Shown here piece after piece: positions 6,043 through 11,167 of a DNA stretch of 11,167 bases. Numbering within the stretch: position 1 is the stretch's first letter; the number at the start of each line of letters is the position of its first letter. Made by a program: the position numbers and the translations under genes. A model generated the notes under the pieces. It worked only from the letters and a program-made list of their open reading frames with translations, ran no database searches and was not told the origin of the DNA. Source of the stretch: JBKPCD01 sp046727175 (GTDB lineage: Bacteria; Acidobacteriota; Vicinamibacteria; Vicinamibacterales; 2-12-FULL-66-21); the NCBI GenBank assembly GCA_046727175.1, contig JBKPCD010000198.1, positions 1 through 11,167 of the forward strand, written 5' to 3'.

Positions 6043-6414
6043 ATGGCTACCATCAAAATGCCGGCAACGCCGCGGAGCGCGTACGATCCGAAGCGGCCGG
6101 CGAACGCCCTTCTTCTCACGCACGTCCGCGAACTGGAAAAGGCCCTGTCGGAAGCCGGCCGGCGCGTCCGACGGAAGAAGCCGAAGACCGAACAGCAGGT
6201 CGCGGCGTACATCCGGCACCTGAACCGCGCCCTGCACCAACAGGTACTCTTGCCGCCGATGCAGCGGCGGCCGCTTGACGTGCCGTTGGACCGTTTGTCG
6301 TCGACCGCCTCCCGGGTCAAGTCCCGACCCGCTGCGCGAAAGCTCGCCGCCGCCTCTTCCCGCAGGAAGAAAGCGTTACGTTCACGCACGCGCAAGCGGA
6401 GCCAGCGGTCATGA
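6043..6414 (+). CDS. Small basic hypothetical protein between phosphoesterase and barrel genes
   Basis: 123 residues; the family is not recognised with confidence. The ATG at 6043 is 19 nt after the phosphoesterase stop and is preceded by GGGTGAAG (6031-6038). The TGA at 6412-6414 overlaps the next ATG as ATGA, so translation is probably coupled. Residues 1-25 contain the motif TPRSAYDPKRPANALL, which I recall in other small bacterial hypotheticals. Residues 25-70 look helical and amphipathic (LLTHVRELEKALSEAG, VAAYIRHLNRALHQQ). Residues 70-123 are a very basic, low-complexity tail (RKLAAASSRRKKALRSRTRK). There is no signal peptide, membrane segment or Cys. A DNA- or membrane-surface-binding role is only an inference from charge. 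Tight packing in the operon is the best evidence that it is a real gene. Confidence 0.75.
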   Translation: MATIKMPATPRSAYDPKRPANALLLTHVRELEKALSEAGRRVRRKKPKTEQQVAAYIRHLNRALHQQVLLPPMQRRPLDVPLDRLSSTASRVKSRPAARKLAAASSRRKKALRSRTRKRSQRS

Positions 6415-7832
6415 ACGCCCAGGGGATAGCCCTGCTTGCGCTCGCGCTGAGCGGTCACGCGGTCATTGCGAGCGCGCAGACTGGCGGCACGCAGCCGACG
6501 GACCCGAAGGAAAGCCGATTCGGCGCCGAGATGCGTCTCGAGCGAGAGCAGCTCGCAGAGGATTGCGGCTCGCTAAAGACGTTCACGTCGTGCGCGGCGA
6601 CGCTGGTCACGGATCATCCGTTCCACGTGTCACTTGGCAGCATCGCGCCGCAGAACGGCTTCGGCGCCGGACCTGCCGTCGTGACACACTTCACGCCCAA
6701 GAACTGGCGGCTGACGTGGAGCGGCGACGCAGTATTCACACCTGCGGGGGCGTGGCGGGCCGGCACGTACCTCAAGGTGTTTCGCACGCGGATCGAACCG
6801 CCGCAGCTCGCGCGGCCCGGAGAACGGGCGCGACCGCTTCGGATTACGGCGTACCCTGTCTACAACGTTTACGCGCAGGCGATCTCGCTGCCGAAGCTTG
6901 CCTTCTACGGCATCGGATCGGACACATCTGTCGCGGATAAGACGGCCTACGGTATGTCCGAGACGATCCTCGGTGGCACTGTGGCAATCCCGCTCAGCAG
7001 GGTCACGGCACCGCTGAAAGTGAGCCTCCTCCTCGAGGCCAACGGACGCCTGTTCGACATCCGCAGCGGCACAGCGGATGACGTCTCATCGATCGACACC
7101 CGATTTTCCGAGGTCACGGCTCCCGGCCTGACGACGCAGCCCTCGTTCGCGCAGTTCGGTGAAGGAGTGCGGTTCCGTCCGTGGCTATTCAATGATCGCC
7201 TGCAGCTCGGCTACACGTTCCTGTACCAGCAGTTCGCAAGCAGCGAGTCGTCCTTCTCGTTCCGACGCTGGACGCTCGATCTGAACCACCAGGTCCCGCT
7301 GTATCACACCGGCGGCGGACCGCCGCTGCGGGACGAACGCAACACGCCGAACGAATGTTCGGTGTCGCAGTCGGTTCATTCGTGCCCAAGCGTGACCCGC
7401 GATCTCTGGGGCAGTGTCAGCGTCCGCGCGCTCGTCTCGAAGTCACAGGTCGGCGAGAGCGCCGCAGTGCCGTTCTACCTGCAGCGCACGCTGGGCGGAT
7501 CGGACATCAACGGTCAGCGTGGGCTCGCCAGCTACAACGACTATCGGTTCCGCGGCCCTCACCTGATGCTTTTTCAGGAAACCATCGAACACGCGCTGTG
7601 GGGGCCAATCGGCGCTTCGTTGCTGCTCGAACAGGGCACGGTCGCAGCCCAGAGCGCGGGGCTAGGCTTCAGCGGCTTGCGGCATAGCGTCGGCGTCGGT
7701 GCGACGCTGCGCGCTGGCGGCTTCCCCGTCGTAACCGCGTCGTGGCACACCGGTGGGCCCGAGGGCCGCCACTTCATCTTCACCATCGACACGTCCCTGC
7801 TCGGCGGAGGCGGCCGGCCGTCGCTGCAATAG
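6411..7832 (+). CDS. Outer-membrane beta-barrel protein, Omp85/BamA-like barrel without POTRA domains
   Basis: 473 aa. Residues 1-22 form a Sec signal peptide (hydrophobic GIALLALALSGHAVIAS; predicted cut after ASA at 22). The mature part is rich in alternating hydrophobic and polar strands typical of a barrel. Residues 354-383 (PFYLQRTLGGSDINGQRGLA, then YNDYRFRGP) match the Omp85 'lGG...irGy....yRfrg' region. Residues 384-411 (LFQETIEHALWGPI, LLLEQGTVA) fit the following strand with the family's 'D.G.v'-like turn. No POTRA repeats precede the barrel, so this is a barrel-only variant. Two C-x8-C pairs occur (52/61 and 316/325), possibly disulfide loops in the periplasm or outside. The start is set by the ATGA overlap and by GGAG at 6398-6401. 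Transport versus assembly function is unknown. An alternative is an unrelated barrel with chance similarity. Confidence 0.7.
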   Translation: MNAQGIALLALALSGHAVIASAQTGGTQPTDPKESRFGAEMRLEREQLAEDCGSLKTFTSCAATLVTDHPFHVSLGSIAPQNGFGAGPAVVTHFTPKNWRLTWSGDAVFTPAGAWRAGTYLKVFRTRIEPPQLARPGERARPLRITAYPVYNVYAQAISLPKLAFYGIGSDTSVADKTAYGMSETILGGTVAIPLSRVTAPLKVSLLLEANGRLFDIRSGTADDVSSIDTRFSEVTAPGLTTQPSFAQFGEGVRFRPWLFNDRLQLGYTFLYQQFASSESSFSFRRWTLDLNHQVPLYHTGGGPPLRDERNTPNECSVSQSVHSCPSVTRDLWGSVSVRALVSKSQVGESAAVPFYLQRTLGGSDINGQRGLASYNDYRFRGPHLMLFQETIEHALWGPIGASLLLEQGTVAAQSAGLGFSGLRHSVGVGATLRAGGFPVVTASWHTGGPEGRHFIFTIDTSLLGGGGRPSLQ

Positions 7833-8034
7833 CTGCGACAGGGCCACATTCCAGTATGCGACTACGCATCGCGGAGCCGCCGCATCGGCAACTCTGTGCA
7901 GCAATGGCTTAGCGCGGCGGCTCGCCTGCCAGCACGATCGGGGTGCATCTCAAGACGGCAACTCCTGTTCCGACTGGAAGACTACCAGCTTCGGTGCTGC
8001 TCTGGAGGTCGATCCAGTGAGCCATCCCGTGGCG
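7833..8034. other. Non-coding gap between convergent genes
   Basis: The short open frames here have no family likeness or ribosome sites. GTCGC...GCGAC around the barrel stop (7820-7839) is a weak 5-bp inverted repeat without a T-run. No convincing terminator was seen. Confidence 0.5.
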
Positions 8035-8277
8035 TCAGTGCGACGAATGCGCGGTGCAGCGCGCCTTGTCAACACCGCCACCTCGTCCCATCCGCCAGAT
8101 GCCAAGCATCAGCGTCGCGATGGCCACACCGAACAGGAATCCCGACAGCCCGTCACGGGGCCCTTCGGCCATCAACGAATGCCGCTCCAGCAGGAACTTC
8201 GTGACATTAGCGAAGGCGAGAAACAGAAATCCAAGACAGAGCGTGAGACTGAACGGCCGACGAGCCTTGTAACACAT
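8035..8277 (-). CDS. Small two-helix membrane protein, hypothetical
   Basis: 80 residues from the ATG at 8277 (minus), chosen over upstream starts because GGAG lies 8 nt before it. After a basic start (MCYKARRPF) comes helix 1 at about residues 10-30 (LTLCLGFLFLAFANVTKFLL). A polar loop (ERHSLMAEGPRDG) and helix 2 at about 45-61 (SGFLFGVAIATLMLGIW) follow, then a short basic, glycine-rich tail. The positive-inside rule predicts both ends in the cytoplasm. No family or function is recognised. The adjacent IS right after the start region (its left repeat at 8317) lies only 40 nt upstream and probably separated the gene from its original promoter. Confidence 0.65.
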   Translation of the reverse strand: MCYKARRPFSLTLCLGFLFLAFANVTKFLLERHSLMAEGPRDGLSGFLFGVAIATLMLGIWRMGRGGGVDKARCTAHSSH

Positions 8278-8316
8278 ACGAGGGTCTCCGAGGATGGGAC
8301 GTATGGAATGGCGTAT

Positions 8317-8328
8317 TGTCCCAAAACT
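8317..8328 (+). repeat. Left terminal inverted repeat
   Basis: TGTCCCAAAACT, an exact reverse complement of 9423-9434. It lies 15 nt beyond the 3' end of the transposase frame. Confidence 0.8.
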
Positions 8329-8342
8329 CGGACGCACCAACG

Positions 8343-9391
8343 CTATGCGGCTAAATGATCGTACGAGCTGAGGATCGCCTGAAACGCCAACGACGGTACA
8401 CCCGGCGACGCCGACGCGGTATGCGCGGATATGCGGTCAACTCGTTCCGGAGCCGTTGGTGATCGCGCTCGCCAAGGTACAGCGGCGCCAATCCGCGAGT
8501 GCCTGGCGGAGCTTGCGCCGCCCAAGTCACATGACGCCATTCAGGCCCTTCTCCTTCATCGACCGCACGAACCGCCCTGTATAGCTGTGGCTGCTCGTTG
8601 TGCGGCCGGCTGTCCGGACCACGCGGACAGCCGCTGGTTCGAGCAGCCGGTTCACCCCGCGCGCCACGTCGAACGCCGAGCGCGAATCAGGCCCGCGTGA
8701 TCGCAAGTACGCCGTGGACCTGCTCGTCAACGCCCGCATGGCCTGACGCAGAAAGCCATTGTCCGAGAGCGACCTTGAGGTGTACGGCCGTACGCCGCGT
8801 AGGCAGCTCGGTGAGAAATGCCATGTAGTGGGTGACCAATCCTCGGAGGGTCCCCGCCACGCTCATGAAGAGATCGGAGCCGAGCAGCGCAGGCCAATGG
8901 GCCTGCACAAACGTTCGCCACGCCATGGGGCGTTGCCCGCTCGGAGGTATGCCCTGTTCCCTGAGGATCCGAGCAATCGTCGACCGGCCAACACGGTGGC
9001 CGAGGTTCTTCAAGGCGCCTTGGATTCGGGTATAGCCCCACGTCGCGTTCTCGGTGGCCATACGCCTGATCAATGACCGAACGTGTGCCTCGACACGAGG
9101 ACGGCCGCTTCGGCGCCGTGCCTGCGCACATCTGCGAGCCGTCAGCTCGCGGTGCCAGCGGAGAATCGTGTCCGCTGCCGCTATGGTGGCCACCTGCGCC
9201 AGCCTGGCACGTCACAGCTGGTGCCCGAGCACGGCCAGACGTCGCCGTTCCTCATCGCTGAGTCGCAGGCGTCGTCCGCGCAGGTGCGCCCGCAACACCC
9301 CATTCTCTTCCTGCAAGAACGCGATCACTTCGTCCCGCTCGCGCAGGATCCAGCCGCACAGGGCCCCGACGAACCACTGGAACGGAGACAC
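8343..9391 (-). pseudogene. Integrase-core transposase of the 8317-9434 IS, degraded by nonsense and frameshift mutations
   Basis: From a GTG at 9391 (minus) it reads LRERDEVIAFLQEENGVLRA, LRLSDEERRRLAVLGHQL, then an in-frame TGA at 9212-9214 where the family has Gly. In the same frame follow ARLAQVATIAAADTILRWHR, WGYTRIQGALKNLGHRVGRS and WRTFVQAHWPALLGSDLFMS (first catalytic Asp). A frame change follows. Next come AAVRVVRTAG and YTGRFVRSMKEKGLN, in which the catalytic Glu of the family's 'yaERfvrsiK' appears as Gly. After another stop and shift come LGERDHQRLRNELT and finally ILSSYDHLAA with a TAG at 8343-8345. About 349 codons in total equals a full-length transposase, but one stop, about three shifts and loss of the Glu make it non-functional. 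Confidence 0.85.
8607..8633. repeat. Perfect 10-bp hairpin inside the dead transposase
   Basis: CGGCTGTCCG (8607-8616), a 7-nt loop and CGGACAGCCG (8624-8633). It falls within the segment where the transposase motif is most altered (VRTAGRTTSSHS instead of the usual Pro/Asn-rich run). Confidence 0.5.
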
Positions 9392-9422
9392 GGCCGGATT
9401 CTACGTCAACCACGCTCGATCC

Positions 9423-9434
9423 AGTTTTGGGACA
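9423..9434 (-). repeat. Right terminal inverted repeat
   Basis: AGTTTTGGGACA, partner of 8317-8328. It lies about 32 nt upstream of the transposase start. Confidence 0.8.
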
Positions 9435-9477
9435 GTACGCGCGTCTCCGTCAACGCCCAGCCCGTGGCAGTTTTTGG

Positions 9478-9866
9478 ACGTACGCGTTGGTTGCAGGCGG
9501 CGTAGGACTCCTGGGACTGTTCGTGGCGCTGGCTGGAATCCGCCGCCTCGGGCGGCGCAATCGGTGGCGCAACGCACACGCGAAATTGGCGTGCGCATGG
9601 CGCTCGGGGCAACGCGACACAATGCGGTGACTCTGATCGTTCGGCAATCGATCACGCCGGTGGTGATTGGCGCGATCATTGGCCTGGCCATCGCGTCGCA
9701 AGCCTCGAGACCCCTTATGGTGGTGTTGTACGGCGTCAGCCGCTTCGACCCCATCGCCCTTGGCGGCGGCCTCGTCTTCCTGGTCGCGGCCACGGCGATC
9801 GCGACCTGGTTCCCCGCGCGACGTGCTGCGTCAATCGATCCCGTTCACGTGCTGCGGAGCGAGTGA
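9478..9866 (+). pseudogene. FtsX/MacB-like ABC permease, C-terminal remnant with a frameshift
   Basis: One frame gives a membrane helix, YALVAGGVGLLGLFVALAG (about 9480-9536). After a frame change between about 9545 and 9562 another frame gives VAQRTREIGVRMALGATRHN, a further helix (VVIGAIIGLAIAS), FDPIALGGGLVFLVAATAIA, and the end PARRAASIDPVHVLRSE with a TGA at 9864-9866. 'qRtrEiGiRmAlGA' and 'PArrAa.idPv..LR.E' are hallmarks of FtsX-like permeases, including the duplicated orphan permeases common in Acidobacteria. Those proteins are about 800 residues; only the last 130 or so remain. The 5' end is lost where the IS (right repeat at 9434) begins, and no matching half lies beyond the left repeat, so a deletion accompanied or followed the insertion. 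Confidence 0.8.
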
Positions 9867-9880
9867 TTCTCTACCACGGC

Positions 9881-11167
9881 TCAGACCTTGTCGGCGAGAG
9901 AATTGAGCAGTTGGAGAACGCGCGGGCGGAAAAGATTCCGCCCGTAATCGGGCCAGCCAATCTGTCGGCCAACGAAGTAAATCGATCCAGGGGCTTCGCT
10001 GTTGAGTACTGTGGCGGTTGTGCCGATGTTCAGGAAGTTCTGCTTGCTGTCGCTGAAAAGCTTCACCGACTTGCACAGGAACTCGATGTCGCCGAAGAGC
10101 TCGGTCCAATGTTCGTTGGTCGTCATCGACGCAACTTTGTCAAGCATCGCGTTACCAGGGGCGGCCATATTGGCCTTCCAGTGATCGCGATGCGTCTTGA
10201 TGACGGTGCTGTTGCCGGTATACGCGAGCACGAATTGGATGAGAGGCCTGTAGGCGCTGCGGTGCGTGATCTGAATGACGCCACGGCCGCGGAACTTGTA
10301 AAAGTCGGCCTCGCGAATGAAGGCGGACGCGTTGGGCGAGGGGTCGGACGAGAAGCCGGCAGGATAGGTAGTCGTGTCCCACTCGGGGCCCGCAACACCA
10401 GCGAGTTCCGCTGCGTACTTCTTTTTGGTGCCGTCGCTCGCAAATTCGTGCGCCGAGCGATAGTCCGGATCGTTGAAACATTTCCGTGCCGTCCAATTCA
10501 GATTAGGCTGTACGTTGTAGCCGCGCGTCTGGTAGAAGAACTTCAGCACCTCGCTGCCCTGTGGCACTTCAGCGATCGCGGTGAGATTGCCGTTCACTTC
10601 ATTGATCGGTGACGTCATCAACGTGACGAATTCGATGAGATTGATCTTCGATTTGCCAAAAACGATGTCGAGGTGATTCCAGAAGTTCTCGAAATTCGTT
10701 TTGACGTTCGAGCCGGCGATCGTGATGTCTCTATGCAGACTCGCCGGACCGAAGCTGGCGCTAAACGTGCCTTTTCTGGCGTGCTCGCCGTTGAACCAAT
10801 CGATGAAGTCTTTGCCCGTCTTCTTCCGGAAGAAGTCGTTGATCTCGCTGGCGTTGCTGAACTCATGTTGGTTCGCCGCCGTTACGAACGCGGCGGTGAG
10901 ATCGGCAGGCGGCGTCGTCGCTGGAGACGTTCCAGAGCCGGCTGTCGGCGTTGACGCGCCAGCCGCTTCCGCCGCACCAGCCGCTGTCGCGCCCGTGCCC
11001 TGTCCTTCGCCACCGGATTGCTTTTTCTGATCGACGATGGTCTGGGTGCCATCGGGATGGTCGGTGGTGACTTTGACGGGGCGGCCGAGGCGCACCGAGG
11101 CGGCCCCCGCCTGGGCCAGGTCCGAGCTATTGGCGGTATTGGCCGGCCGGTCGGGACTGGTCTGCCC
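9881..11167 (-). CDS. GH19/lysozyme-superfamily-like hydrolase, 5' end beyond the window
   Basis: The minus-strand frame is open from the right edge to a TGA at 9881-9883, 428 residues visible. A GTG at 11095 is in frame, but the frame is open another 24 codons to the edge, so the true start is probably outside. Numbering from 11095, residues 28-65 are a Gly/Ala/Thr/Pro-rich linker and 78-105 a helical region (INDFFRKKTGKDFIDWFNGE). Residues 150-175 (KINLIEFVTLMTSPINEVNG) carry Glu166, a plausible general acid. Residues 265-282 (FYKFRGRGVIQITHRSAY) match the 'y.GRG.iQlT...nY' substrate-cleft motif of GH19 chitinases and related lysozymes. Such enzymes cut beta-1,4 links in chitin or peptidoglycan. 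The linker suggests a multidomain secreted or effector-type protein. No signal is visible in this part. The gene ends 14 nt from the convergent permease remnant. Enzyme class is likely; substrate is uncertain. Confidence 0.6.
   Translation of the reverse strand, partial: GQTSPDRPANTANSSDLAQAGAASVRLGRPVKVTTDHPDGTQTIVDQKKQSGGEGQGTGATAAGAAEAAGASTPTAGSGTSPATTPPADLTAAFVTAANQHEFSNASEINDFFRKKTGKDFIDWFNGEHARKGTFSASFGPASLHRDITIAGSNVKTNFENFWNHLDIVFGKSKINLIEFVTLMTSPINEVNGNLTAIAEVPQGSEVLKFFYQTRGYNVQPNLNWTARKCFNDPDYRSAHEFASDGTKKKYAAELAGVAGPEWDTTTYPAGFSSDPSPNASAFIREADFYKFRGRGVIQITHRSAYRPLIQFVLAYTGNSTVIKTHRDHWKANMAAPGNAMLDKVASMTTNEHWTELFGDIEFLCKSVKLFSDSKQNFLNIGTTATVLNSEAPGSIYFVGRQIGWPDYGRNLFRPRVLQLLNSLADKV

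Larger units (their letters stand above)
8317..9434 (-). mobile_element. Near-complete insertion sequence with 12-bp perfect terminal inverted repeats, transposase dead
   Basis: TGTCCCAAAACT at 8317-8328 and AGTTTTGGGACA at 9423-9434 are exact inverted repeats. They bracket a single transposase gene of the expected length (8343-9391), giving an IS of about 1118 bp. The repeats extend outward imperfectly (GCGTA-T versus GCGTA-C read inwards). The four bases beside each end are GTAT on the left and GTAC on the right, which could be a decayed 4-bp target duplication. The TGT...ACA ends and integrase core suit an IS481/IS3-like element. Confidence 0.75.

Noticed and set aside
5562..6458. 298-aa open frame on the minus strand
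   Set aside because: Antisense shadow of the phosphoesterase and small basic gene in GC-rich DNA. Arg-rich composition and no recognisable motifs.
7753..8358. 201-aa open frame on the plus strand
   Set aside because: Overlaps the barrel gene end, an intergenic gap and the antisense of the small membrane protein. It has no homology pattern.
9863..10612. 249-aa open frame on the plus strand
   Set aside because: Antisense of the GH19-like gene. The minus frame carries the conserved RGRG motif and stays open to the window edge.
1..11167. CRISPR array, tRNA or rRNA genes
   Set aside because: No regularly spaced short repeats, no cloverleaf with a TTCGANNC arm in context, and no conserved rRNA segments were seen on reading either strand.

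Overview
The window looks like a chromosomal segment of a GC-rich soil-type bacterium. My best guess is Acidobacteriota (Vicinamibacteria-like). The guess rests on the style of the integrase-core transposases, an MacB/FtsX-type orphan permease end and an Omp85-like barrel gene. No marker gene in the window settles the taxonomy.

Layout. Positions 1-748 hold the 3' end of a DUF421 (YetF-like) membrane-protein gene, a small Lys-rich protein gene, and an orphan C-terminal piece of an ATP-dependent DNA ligase on the minus strand. Positions 870-4790 are an insertion-sequence graveyard. At least five broken integrase-core transposase fragments in both orientations surround a minus-strand metabolic remnant: the tail of an alpha/beta-hydrolase esterase, then a Tat-exported amidohydrolase gene with a frameshift near its 3' end. 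Between two of the transposase fragments, 1258-1542 looks like a small element flanked by inverted repeats whose ends resemble the IS ends.

Positions 4848-7832 form the best-preserved unit, a three-gene plus-strand operon. It encodes a phosphoesterase (phospholipase C/acid phosphatase family), a small basic protein of unknown function, and a signal-peptide-bearing outer-membrane beta-barrel. A TATAAT box and a perfect 12-bp palindrome lie just upstream, next to an IS end. A small two-helix membrane protein (8035-8277, minus) follows. Next comes a near-complete but dead IS with 12-bp perfect terminal inverted repeats (8317-9434), and then the C-terminal end of an FtsX/MacB-like permease (to 9866). 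The window closes with a long minus-strand gene for a GH19/lysozyme-like hydrolase that runs off the right edge.

How the genes fit together: only the 4848-7832 operon looks like a working multi-gene unit, presumably linking phosphate-ester hydrolysis to the cell envelope. The rest is accessory and decaying DNA. Six reading frames (esterase, amidohydrolase, permease and three transposases) carry single-base-type frameshifts, whereas the operon and the terminal hydrolase are open throughout. No tRNA, rRNA or CRISPR array was seen, and no previously unknown system is clearly demonstrated. The operon and the small inverted-repeat element are the most worthwhile leads.
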